In this document: positions 56,612-64,000 of the stretch, in pieces
Layout: every line of letters starts with the position of its first letter
How positions within the stretch are numbered: position 1 is the stretch's first letter
Position numbers and translations under genes: made by a program
The notes under the pieces: generated by a model
Seen by the model: the letters and a program-made list of their open reading frames with translations, nothing else
Told to the model about the DNA's origin: nothing
Database searches by the model: none
DNA from: Desulfomonile tiedjei
Lineage (GTDB): Bacteria; Desulfobacterota; Desulfomonilia; Desulfomonilales; Desulfomonilaceae
Direction of reading: 5' to 3'
DNA: 64,000 bases
Assembly (NCBI GenBank): GCA_016212925.1
Contig: JACRDF010000022.1
Location: forward strand, 1-64,000

Positions 56612-57679
56612 TCAGCCAACTCGGTTTAAGTACCTGTCTTTTAAGAATAACACAGTTCTCTTGGCCGCAGCAATAGATCCGAACTTGCGCCAGTATGCCA
56701 AGCCACTTCGCAGGATGCTTTTGGAACTCCTCTCGAACTCTTTTCCCAAATAATATCGTGCAAGCCTAAGATAGTCCTTATGTACCGCATCGTGGCAAGC
56801 TCTGAGATGCCTTATTTGTGCAGGCGGCAGCTCGTACTCCGATAATTGTCGGTTCGGATCGAACGAAACCAACATGTCCATACTATCTGAATCAGCCTTC
56901 CAAATGACATTCATGGATTCTCGGTACTGGAATCCATGCATGCCGGCCAGCAAGGCGAGCGAGAAATGGTCGAAAAACAAGGTGTGATATATGTCACGAT
57001 ATCTGTGTTGCTCAATGCCCCAGTCATTGGTTAGCGGTGTCTCAATGAGGAGCACTCCTCCGGGAGCAAGCAGGTCCGCGAGCTTGACCATAAATGCATG
57101 GGGATTTGTAACATGTTCGATGACGTGCGCAGCAAGGATACAGTCAAATTTCTCCGCAGTGTCCAAATCTTCCAGGGAAGCCTTCTTTACGCTAAGTCCC
57201 AGGTGGGTTCGAACGTAGCGGATCTGAATTTCGCTCAGGTCAATGCCCGTAACTTCAAAGCCTAGTTCTTTAAAAATCAGCGAGTTATGGCCCCGGCCAC
57301 AGCCAACGTCAAGGAAGGTGGGGGCCGTCGTATTACTCCGGCGAAATCCCTTCAGCCAGGAATCAACTCCCGCGGCCAAGAATTTGGACTTCCACTGCTC
57401 GAGAATGCCGCGCGCGCCAGGATCGTGAGGGCTTTCGAAGAGATGCGTATTGCTGAGAAACTCTTCATAACCCTCTTGATTGTACAGGCCATCGAGGTCT
57501 TTCGAGTCATAAATCGGGTCAATGAACTGGAGACCACAAACTGTGCACAGATGGACATCCCGGTCGTACACCGAAATGTCATGAACATAAACCGCGTATT
57601 CGTCCAATGGTCTGAAATCAGATCTCTTTCCCAGGCGGCGACAATCGGTGGCGCTACAGACCGGGCACTTTACGGCCAT
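56612..57679 (-). CDS. Zinc-ribbon class I SAM methyltransferase (paralogue 1)
   Basis: 355 residues. N-terminal zinc ribbon CPVC...CTVCGLQFIDP (about 5-55), as in sugar C-methyltransferases. SAM domain with FLDVGCGRGHNSLIF, GFEVTGIDLS and LAAHVIEHVTNPHAF. AGGAG precedes the ATG. First gene of the minus-strand glycan operon. A paralogue with the same architecture lies divergent at 57980. Likely a sugar methyltransferase (inference). Confidence 0.88.
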   Translation of the reverse strand: MAVKCPVCSATDCRRLGKRSDFRPLDEYAVYVHDISVYDRDVHLCTVCGLQFIDPIYDSKDLDGLYNQEGYEEFLSNTHLFESPHDPGARGILEQWKSKFLAAGVDSWLKGFRRSNTTAPTFLDVGCGRGHNSLIFKELGFEVTGIDLSEIQIRYVRTHLGLSVKKASLEDLDTAEKFDCILAAHVIEHVTNPHAFMVKLADLLAPGGVLLIETPLTNDWGIEQHRYRDIYHTLFFDHFSLALLAGMHGFQYRESMNVIWKADSDSMDMLVSFDPNRQLSEYELPPAQIRHLRACHDAVHKDYLRLARYYLGKEFERSSKSILRSGLAYWRKFGSIAAAKRTVLFLKDRYLNRVG

Positions 57680-57979
57680 GTTGGTTCTCCTGGAATCGCC
57701 GGTTCCCTTGCTCTGCTATTACTCGCCGGAACGCACATTGGTATTACGTGGTCGAAGTTTTGGCATGATAGCATCAATCAGCGGACACGGAAACACTTCC
57801 GCGGTTTACAGGAGGCCGATGCCGTGTAGACTTTCGACGTTGACTGGCGAATAGCGGTGATGTACTGTTCGACGGAATGCGCTGAAAGTGACTTTCCAGC
57901 GTAAAGCGGGCGGTCTTGCGCAGGCGCGGGATCAGCGGCTTCTCTGTTATTTCAGTATGTACTTGGGGATCGGCACGGG

Positions 57980-59092
57980 ATGAACAACCAAGCTAGCCCT
58001 GGCGTGAAGCCCGTATCGTCGGGTCACCGCCATGAGGCCAATACCTGTCCGGTGTGCGGTGACAGCGAGACAACATTGCTGGGACGTAGGTCCGACCTCA
58101 CCACCATTAAAGGTTACGCCCCATACGTGACGGACCTAGAAACCTTTAATAGAGAAGTCTTCCGGTGCTCGGTGTGCGGAATGCAATTTATCCATCCCAC
58201 GTATACTGAAGAAGAGCTTGCCAGCTTGTATGAGTGTCCGGGGTACGAACGCTTTCTTGATGACAGTTTTGCCGTGAGCAACTTCACCGGCCCTGAGGGG
58301 AGAGACTATCTGGAGCGCCACAAAGTAGCAACAATAGCAGAGGGATTCCAGGCTTGGGGAGAAGAGTTTCAAAGGAAGCATTCCCGCAAACCGCGCTTTC
58401 TTGACGTCGGTTGCGGCCGGGGGACTCATTTATGGGTGTTTCAGCAAATAGGGTTTGAGGTCACCGGACTGGATCTGTCCGCGTCGCACGTCGAATTCGT
58501 ACGCGAAGAACTGAACATTGATGTAGTAAGAACATCTTTGGATGACTTCGAGTGCAAAGAGAAATATGATTGCATTTGGGCCTGCCATGTGATCGAGCAC
58601 GTATCATGCCCGCATACCTTCCTGAAACAATTGCTCAAGTGCCTCGAAAAGGAGGGTATGATAGTTCTTCATACCCCTCTGACAGATGACACAAGTTTGG
58701 AACAAGAAAAATACCGAGACATCTACCACACCTTGTTCTTTGATCCCTTTACTTTGGGCTTACTGACCGCCATGCACGGCTTGAAGTGTTCAGGCGGCAA
58801 CTACAACTACTTTCTCATAGGTTCCAACGTAATTAACTTCTCGATGCGTTTCGTGCGCGACCATGAGCCCCCGCTTCCGACTCCCAGGGAAATGATAAGG
58901 ATGCTCAGAGCGTCCTACGACCCCACGCACAAGGAGCTTCTGAGACTGGGCAGGCATTACCTGGCGACCCGAAATCCTGATCTGCTCGAGCGCGTATGGG
59001 CATTTCGTAAGGAACACGGTATTTATAAAACGTTGGCGACGAGTGTCCAGGCTCTCCGGGAGGTACTGACCGGCAAGCGAAAGTCAATTTGA
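57980..59092 (+). CDS. Zinc-ribbon class I SAM methyltransferase (paralogue 2)
   Basis: 370 residues. CPVCGD...CSVCGMQFIHPTY zinc ribbon, SAM loop FLDVGCGRGTHLWVF, EVTGLDLSASHVEFV, and WACHVIEHVSCPHTFL. It shares order and many words with the 56612 gene (RYRDIYHTLFFDHF against KYRDIYHTLFFDPF). Divergent from it with a 300-base spacer (57680-57979) that should hold both promoters; no other feature seen there. Confidence 0.88.
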   Translation: MNNQASPGVKPVSSGHRHEANTCPVCGDSETTLLGRRSDLTTIKGYAPYVTDLETFNREVFRCSVCGMQFIHPTYTEEELASLYECPGYERFLDDSFAVSNFTGPEGRDYLERHKVATIAEGFQAWGEEFQRKHSRKPRFLDVGCGRGTHLWVFQQIGFEVTGLDLSASHVEFVREELNIDVVRTSLDDFECKEKYDCIWACHVIEHVSCPHTFLKQLLKCLEKEGMIVLHTPLTDDTSLEQEKYRDIYHTLFFDPFTLGLLTAMHGLKCSGGNYNYFLIGSNVINFSMRFVRDHEPPLPTPREMIRMLRASYDPTHKELLRLGRHYLATRNPDLLERVWAFRKEHGIYKTLATSVQALREVLTGKRKSI

Positions 59093-59133
59093 AACCAGAC
59101 CAAAATCGTACGTGGTGATGCTACTTGCAGAGG

Positions 59134-59276
59134 CAACCATTCACTTACGCGGGGGAGTTGCCGCTTTTCTGTCATTGCGAGGAGTGAAACGACGAAGCAA
59201 TCTCTGCTTTTATGCGCTGAGATTGCTTCGCTTCGCTCGCAATGACAATCTTCCGCCCCTCGTAACTGAACGAATA
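59134..59276 (+). repeat. Repeat family D composite, copy 2
   Basis: Core GTCATTGCGAGGAGTGAAAC ... CTCGCAATGAC (59171-59246) is a hairpin of the GAAGCAATCTC class. Outside it are imperfect terminal inverted repeats, CAACCATTCACTTACGCGGG on the left and CCTCGTAACTGAACGAATAC on the right. Inverted relative to copy 3 at 60838, with the Wzt gene between. Confidence 0.8.
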
Positions 59277-59328
59277 CCTTACAGAGAGTCTTAGATGCCA
59301 AAACTCTTGGCGACAATATAATGTCTTT

Positions 59329-60723
59329 TTACTGTTCCCGCCGCATATCAATTGAGGCTCTGATCCTGAAATCGACGATTCCTGCCGGTCGCATGTCCGG
59401 CTGAGGCATGACCCTGAACATTACCGCGTCAACGCATCTATCCAGAAAGGTTTCGACGCCCTCCACGTTTCCCACCACGCCGCAGTTCAAGAAATAAACT
59501 CCTGGCAATAAAGAACAACTGAACCTGAACTTCACATCGACGACGGTCCCAGCCTCCACAACCAATATCGCTTCGTCAAAAGTGGCATCTTTCGCTCCGC
59601 CAAGCTCGAACCCGGTTACGGTCTTGATGAGCATCCCGAACCGGACTGAAGAAGCCTCTTCGTGAAACCTTACCGTGTAGCAATAAAGGTATTCGTCGCC
59701 GCCTACAAGATTATTCACGATCTCGCCATCCAGAGCGGTTATCACAGGGTTGGAGATTTCCGCTCCTCTGGAAACGTAGCGTACGGTTGTTTTGGGGACC
59801 AAGTCAGGGTCGTAAAAGGGCTTTTCGCCCGTTTGGCGGACCCTTCCCAATCGCTCGGTGTCAACCGATTCCTTCTCGAGTCTCGCCTCCGTAGGTCCTT
59901 TCCGGGAACGCAGCTCGTCTCTCAAACGCTCCTGGTCTTCCCGAGGGGCGCTGATAAGCTTGTGATAATTACTGACCACCTGCTTGGGGTCGCCGCTCAG
60001 GACGCACTCGCCTTTATCCAGCAGCATGGCTCTGTCGCACAACTCGATAACCGTAGCCCCTGAATGTGAGACAAAGAGAATCGAGCAGCCCTTTTTTTTG
60101 AGGGCCCGAATCCGGGAAAAGCACTTGCGCTGGAAGATCTCGTCACCCACAGACAGCGCTTCATCAACCACCAGAACTTGAGGCTCCACATTAATGGCCA
60201 CCGCGAATGCCAGGCGGACGTACATGCCGCTGGAGTATGTCCTGACCGGCTGGTTGATAAAATCCCCGATGTCGGCAAACTCCACAATTTCCTGATATCG
60301 CTCGTCAATCTCTTTGCGGGAAAGACCGAGGATGGACGCGTTCATGTAAACGTTTTCCTTGCCTGTGAATTCAGGGCTGAACCCCGCGCCCAGTTCGAGC
60401 AAGGCTGACACCCGTCCGTAGATTTCTGCGGTTCCCGTCGTGGGAGCCAGTGTCCCACATATTATCTGTAACAGAGTGCTTTTTCCACTGCCGTTTCTTC
60501 CGACGATGCCGACTGTTTCGCCTTTATTAAGGTCAAAGGAGACGTCTCGGAGGGCCCAAAACTCCCGGTGATAGAACCGTCGCCCCAAAAGCAGAACCTC
60601 TTTGAGCTTGTCTTTGGGAAAGCGATAAATTCGGTAACATTTGCCGAGGTCGCGCGCGGAAACAGCAATATCTTTGTTTTCCGGTCCTGATCCGCGGGGG
60701 CTGTAGGTAGGTTCTGTTTGCAT
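59329..60723 (-). CDS. ABC-2 type polysaccharide export ATPase, Wzt/TagH-like
   Basis: About 464 residues; ATG at 60723 chosen, GTG one codon upstream possible. ATPase: GRNGSGKSTLLQ, SSGMYVRLAFA, VLVVDEALSVGD. The long C-terminal extension (about 310-455) is a beta-rich Wzt-C-type carbohydrate-binding domain that selects O-polysaccharide (FELGGAKDATFDE, PGVYFLNCGVVG). The matching permease (wzm) is not in the window. Flanked on both sides by repeat D composites. Confidence 0.9.
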   Translation of the reverse strand: MQTEPTYSPRGSGPENKDIAVSARDLGKCYRIYRFPKDKLKEVLLLGRRFYHREFWALRDVSFDLNKGETVGIVGRNGSGKSTLLQIICGTLAPTTGTAEIYGRVSALLELGAGFSPEFTGKENVYMNASILGLSRKEIDERYQEIVEFADIGDFINQPVRTYSSGMYVRLAFAVAINVEPQVLVVDEALSVGDEIFQRKCFSRIRALKKKGCSILFVSHSGATVIELCDRAMLLDKGECVLSGDPKQVVSNYHKLISAPREDQERLRDELRSRKGPTEARLEKESVDTERLGRVRQTGEKPFYDPDLVPKTTVRYVSRGAEISNPVITALDGEIVNNLVGGDEYLYCYTVRFHEEASSVRFGMLIKTVTGFELGGAKDATFDEAILVVEAGTVVDVKFRFSCSLLPGVYFLNCGVVGNVEGVETFLDRCVDAVMFRVMPQPDMRPAGIVDFRIRASIDMRREQ

Positions 60724-60837
60724 CACTCAGGCTTATTGGAGGTTCCTGTTAAGTCTTCCGACTCTAAAATCGGTGAGAACGATGGGACATGTTCTAGGAC
60801 CATAAGTCTTATTGTCAATAGACTACTTATTGTTGTG

Positions 60838-60995
60838 GCAACCATTCAGTATTGCGGGGGAGCCTTCCCGCTTAAAACGTGTCATTGCAAGCGCAGCGAA
60901 GCAATCTCAGCGTTTGAAGGCGGAGATTGCTTCGTCGTTCCACTCCTCGCAATGACAGGGAACGGCAAATTCCCTCGCGTAACTGAATGAGTACT
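60838..60995 (-). repeat. Repeat family D composite, copy 3
   Basis: CAACCATTCAGTATTGCGGG on the left, core GTCATTGCAAGC ... CTCGCAATGAC (60881-60956), and CTCGCGTAACTGAATGAGTA on the right. Mirror orientation to copy 2. It lies between the Wzt gene and the molybdenum hydroxylase operon. Confidence 0.8.
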
Positions 60996-61013
60996 TGTTC
61001 GGCCGCGAGGTTT

Positions 61014-61865
61014 TTACAACCGGCTCTTCCCTTCAAGGGAAAGACGCGAAAGCAGAGCGCCGGCGACCACGCGGCGGTACTCCGCGGAGGCCCGAACATC
61101 GTCTATGGGGGATACGGCTTCTTCGACCAGGCGAGCAGCGCTTTTCAACGTGGCCGAGGTGAGCTGCTCGCCAATTAGGGCGGTCTCCACCGCTCGGGAA
61201 GTGACCACGGTCGGGCCGACACTGCCCCAGGCAAGTCGCGCGTCCTCTACCATACCTGCCTCCGACACGTTCAAAAGAGCTGCCATGCTGGCCACGGCAC
61301 AGGCTTGGGCTTTCCGCCTGCCGACTTTCTCGTAGTGAGACACACTCCACCCGGAAGTCTTTTTCAGCCACACTCCGGTGAGTGCTTCACCCTGTGCGAG
61401 GCCCACCGTTCCCGGTCCGGTGATAAATTCGTTCAAGGGGACGCGTCTGGTTTGGTTTGCCGAACCGATTTCCACTTCGGCCTCGAGGACGTAAAGGGCC
61501 GGAAGGGTGTCTCCGGCAGGGGAGGCAGTCACGATGTTGCCCCCTATGGTTCCCATATGCCGAATGGGTGCCGAGCCGAGCACGCTTGCTCCTTTGGCCA
61601 GGACGGGAAAATGCTGTCTGATTAGTTGGTGGGCTGCAACGCGGCTATGAGTAGTGGCGGCTCCGATGAAAACCTCTTCGCCGTGCTCTCGAATGCCCTT
61701 GAGGGCCTCCAGGCGTTCCAGGCAAATCAGGCACGGAGGGTTGAGTCGGCGCGAGCGCATCATCACCAGCACGTCAGTTCCGCCCGCGTAAATCGCCGCG
61801 TCAGGCTCTTTCTGCAAAATTGCCCAAAGCTCTTCGGGGTCACGGGGCAGAAAAACGTTCCGCAT
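61014..61865 (-). CDS. FAD-binding subunit of a molybdenum hydroxylase (CoxM/XdhB-like)
   Basis: 283 residues. FAD domain with IYAGGTDVLVMM, ATTHSRVAAHQLI, and IGGNIVTASPAGDTLPALYVLEA; C-terminal CO-dehydrogenase-flavoprotein domain. Last gene of a three-gene operon (large, small, medium). The substrate cannot be deduced; the family includes xanthine, aldehyde, nicotinate and CO oxidoreductases. Confidence 0.92.
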   Translation of the reverse strand: MRNVFLPRDPEELWAILQKEPDAAIYAGGTDVLVMMRSRRLNPPCLICLERLEALKGIREHGEEVFIGAATTHSRVAAHQLIRQHFPVLAKGASVLGSAPIRHMGTIGGNIVTASPAGDTLPALYVLEAEVEIGSANQTRRVPLNEFITGPGTVGLAQGEALTGVWLKKTSGWSVSHYEKVGRRKAQACAVASMAALLNVSEAGMVEDARLAWGSVGPTVVTSRAVETALIGEQLTSATLKSAARLVEEAVSPIDDVRASAEYRRVVAGALLSRLSLEGKSRL

Positions 61866-61870
61866 TGGTT

Positions 61871-62338
61871 TTACTCGTCTGTGGCGGAAGCAGAGGCCGC
61901 TTCGACAGCGTCAACGATCTTTTGGTACGCGGTGCAACGGCAGAGGTTGCCCGCGAGGCCTTCCCGGATCTCGGTTCTGGACGGAGCGGGATTCCGATTC
62001 AAAAGATCCAGAGTGGCAAGAGCCATTCCCGGAATACAGAAGCCGCACTGAACCGCGCCCTTTTCGACGAATGCCCTCTGAACCCGGTTCAAAACGTCTC
62101 CATTTGCCACCCCTTCAATAGTGGTAATCTGACGACCCTCCAACTGGGCCGCGAGCATGAGGCAGGAGAGGCGGCTTTCACCGTCAACCAGGACAGTGCA
62201 CGCGCCGCAATCCCCTGCGCCGCAGGACTCCTTCGTACCTGTGAGGTTGAAGTCCTCGCGAAGCAGATCAACCACGCGGCGATCGGGATTTGTGTCAATC
62301 ACGGTATCCACACCGTTGAGCCTGAAGGTGATTCTCAT
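61871..62338 (-). CDS. [2Fe-2S] subunit of a molybdenum hydroxylase (CoxS/XdhC-like)
   Basis: 155 residues. Plant-type [2Fe-2S] cluster Cys39, Cys44, Cys47, Cys59 (SCGAGDCGACTVLV) and the second cluster Cys98, Cys101, Cys133, Cys135 (QCGFCIPGM, LCRCT). Overlaps the large-subunit gene by 4 bases and is 5 bases from the FAD gene. Confidence 0.95.
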   Translation of the reverse strand: MRITFRLNGVDTVIDTNPDRRVVDLLREDFNLTGTKESCGAGDCGACTVLVDGESRLSCLMLAAQLEGRQITTIEGVANGDVLNRVQRAFVEKGAVQCGFCIPGMALATLDLLNRNPAPSRTEIREGLAGNLCRCTAYQKIVDAVEAASASATDE

Positions 62339-64000
62339 TCTGCTGGTTCCTTGCCTTCGGCCTCACGAATTGCTCGGAGCACGCGCTCGGGTGTCAAGGG
62401 AGACCTAAAAATCCGCACACCGCATGCATCGGCCACAGCATTTGCTACAGCCGGCAGAGGCCCGTTTGTGGCGACCTCTCCCGCGCCTTTGAGCCCGAAA
62501 GGCCCTGTCGGCTCGTGTACCTGGACCGGAATAGAATCAATTTCCGGCACATCCGCGGACGTGGGGATGGTATAGGTGGAAAAGTCCGGTGTCAGCACCT
62601 TTCCGGCGCGTACTTCAAATTCCTCGGACAAGGCGTAGCCCAGACTCTGAGCAATAGCTCCCTGTATTTGCTGTTCATAGATTTCCGGATTCATAACGTT
62701 GCCGCAGTCGCTGACCGCAAGGTACCGCTTGACGTCTACCGCGCCCGTAAGCTCGTCAATTTCAACCAAGGCCACGTGAGCGCCGTAAGAGAACAGGGTG
62801 TGTGGAAATCCGTGCAGCCGGAGGTCATCAGGGACGCCGAGATCATCTGTGGCGGTGGGCGCCCTGAAATATCCAACCGCGACTCTTTCCGCCGGGTTGA
62901 GTAGCTGCGCGATGCGGGAAAGTGACAACTCCCGCCCTGTTTTCAGATGCCGGACCGCACCCGGAATCATCGCCAGGTCTTCCTTACCGGGGGCCATCAA
63001 CAGGTCCGCGGCCCTTTGGAGGATGCGGCCTTTGAGGGTTTCCGCGGCTTGGATAAGAGCGTTGCCAAAAGTGTATGTGCAGCGACTGGCCGAGGCCGAT
63101 CCACTCGGTAGCGTTTGGTCCGTGTCAGGCAAGATGATGTCGATCCCATCCGCTTGTTGAGCCAGAATGTTGCCTACTATCTGAACATTTGTGCTGGCAT
63201 TCCCCTGACCCATATCCACCACTCCGCAGTACACTCGTATCCTGCCGTCAAGAGTCAGCTCCAGCTTGGCATTGGCATAATCCGGCACCACAGGTCCATA
63301 TCCGGACGCTTGCATGACCGCAGCCACGCCGACCCCGCGGCGTTTGAACGGCCCGGCATTCGACTTCCATCCTGTCCGTCCTGTCCACAACGGATGTTTG
63401 GACAGCGTCTCAAGGCAATCGGCAACCCCTGTGGAGGAGACCAGCGTCTTGCCCGCACAATTCTGGTCGCCCTTTACAACCGCATTCTTAAGGCGGAGCT
63501 GCACGGGGTCCATCCCAAGTTTTGCGGCCAACATGTCCATCATCTGTTCCATTGCCGCAGTGACCTGAGGGACCCCGAATCCGCGAAACGCTCCACCGAT
63601 GGGATTGTTTGTATAAACAGCCCAGCCTTTCAGCAGAACATTGGGTATGCGATAGGGCCCCCCGGCGTGTTCCAGGGCCAGGGCCAAAACCACGCCACCG
63701 AGGTGGTCGTATGGGCCGGTATCAAGGAAGAGTTTCACGTCAAGAAAGTGCAGAGTTCCGTCGTTCTTGGCGCCCAGTCTGTAATACATGCGTGCAGCAT
63801 GTCGTTTGGTCCCGGAAAGGAAGGATTCCTCCCTTCCCCACCACATTTTCACAGGCCTTCCGCCCGAATGGAGAGCAGCGAGGCCGAGCAGGCTTTGGAC
63901 CGTCACACCGTCTTTGCCTCCGAACGCGCCTCCAACATACGGTGCAATTATTCGAATCCGGCTCATATCCATACCGAGCGCTTCAGCCACTTCCATGCGG
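62335..64000 (-). CDS. Molybdopterin-binding large subunit of a molybdenum hydroxylase, 5' truncated by window
   Basis: At least 553 residues visible; the N-terminus lies beyond the right edge, so the ATG-like MEVAEALG near 63996 is not the true start. Conserved parts seen: YVGGAFGGKDGVTVQ, AFRGFGVPQVTAAMEQ, the active-site Glu region GLKGAGEVATNGPLPAVANAV. The arginine/glutamine-type substrate residues are not interpretable here. Upstream gene of the operon with the FeS and FAD subunits. Confidence 0.93.
   Translation of the reverse strand, partial: RMEVAEALGMDMSRIRIIAPYVGGAFGGKDGVTVQSLLGLAALHSGGRPVKMWWGREESFLSGTKRHAARMYYRLGAKNDGTLHFLDVKLFLDTGPYDHLGGVVLALALEHAGGPYRIPNVLLKGWAVYTNNPIGGAFRGFGVPQVTAAMEQMMDMLAAKLGMDPVQLRLKNAVVKGDQNCAGKTLVSSTGVADCLETLSKHPLWTGRTGWKSNAGPFKRRGVGVAAVMQASGYGPVVPDYANAKLELTLDGRIRVYCGVVDMGQGNASTNVQIVGNILAQQADGIDIILPDTDQTLPSGSASASRCTYTFGNALIQAAETLKGRILQRAADLLMAPGKEDLAMIPGAVRHLKTGRELSLSRIAQLLNPAERVAVGYFRAPTATDDLGVPDDLRLHGFPHTLFSYGAHVALVEIDELTGAVDVKRYLAVSDCGNVMNPEIYEQQIQGAIAQSLGYALSEEFEVRAGKVLTPDFSTYTIPTSADVPEIDSIPVQVHEPTGPFGLKGAGEVATNGPLPAVANAVADACGVRIFRSPLTPERVLRAIREAEGKEPAE

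Overview
The window reads as a chromosomal segment of an anaerobic deltaproteobacterium in the broad sense (Desulfobacterota; Syntrophobacterales or Desulfomonile-like is my inference, not proven). Pointers are a replication-origin locus (cutA-rsmG-parA-parB-dnaA-dnaN-gyrB, 28.1-36.2 kb), a CarD regulator and a YacL-type PIN/TRAM protein beside it, Wood-Ljungdahl genes (metF, metV and an MvhD-type subunit, 37.6-39.7 kb), a PPi-type phosphofructokinase, and paired RDD and SpoIIM membrane proteins. I saw no rRNA, tRNA, CRISPR array or transposase.

Layout. 0.2-3.8 kb: an operon of two FtsX-type permeases, a LolD/MacB-type ATPase and a secreted thioredoxin-fold protein without redox cysteines. 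4.1-8.2 kb: membrane proteins (an N-terminal-domain multi-TM protein, RDD, SpoIIM). 8.3-13.5 kb: isochorismatase-like hydrolase, small secreted and zinc-ribbon proteins, a PAS histidine kinase, and an ADP-forming acyl-CoA synthetase subunit. 13.5-15.2 kb: a cassette with a PDDEXK-like nuclease gene bounded by inverted palindromic repeats. 15.2-22.9 kb: pgeF, NYN nuclease, EF-G paralogue, MBL hydrolase, a ParB-like protein next to a dCMP deaminase, and a patatin. 23.1-25.1 kb: an outer-membrane-like protein with 5' remnants of paralogues on both sides. 25.5-43.2 kb: mostly housekeeping around the origin, then O-antigen ligase, the C1 genes and phosphofructokinase. 43.9-46.5 kb: two ankyrin proteins. 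47-51.2 kb: aldo/keto reductase, then a solute-binding protein translationally coupled to a class III cyclase. 51.3-60.7 kb: a glycan locus (glycosyltransferase, B12-type radical SAM protein, two sugar epimerases, two zinc-ribbon methyltransferases, Wzt-type ATPase). 61.0-64.0 kb: a molybdenum hydroxylase operon cut by the window edge.

The intergenic DNA is unusually rich in palindromic MITE-like repeats. At least six families occur, several as pairs bracketing a single accessory gene: the PDDEXK-like gene, the MBL gene, an ankyrin gene and wzt. The most unusual object is the 13.5-15.2 kb cassette, where a homopurine tract, a perfect 38-bp palindrome and a GAGTTTTTGG-type end are mirrored on both sides of a possible nuclease gene. 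A second, gene-less pair of the same repeat lies at 55.2-55.5 kb, and one of its members supplies the last six codons of a sugar epimerase.
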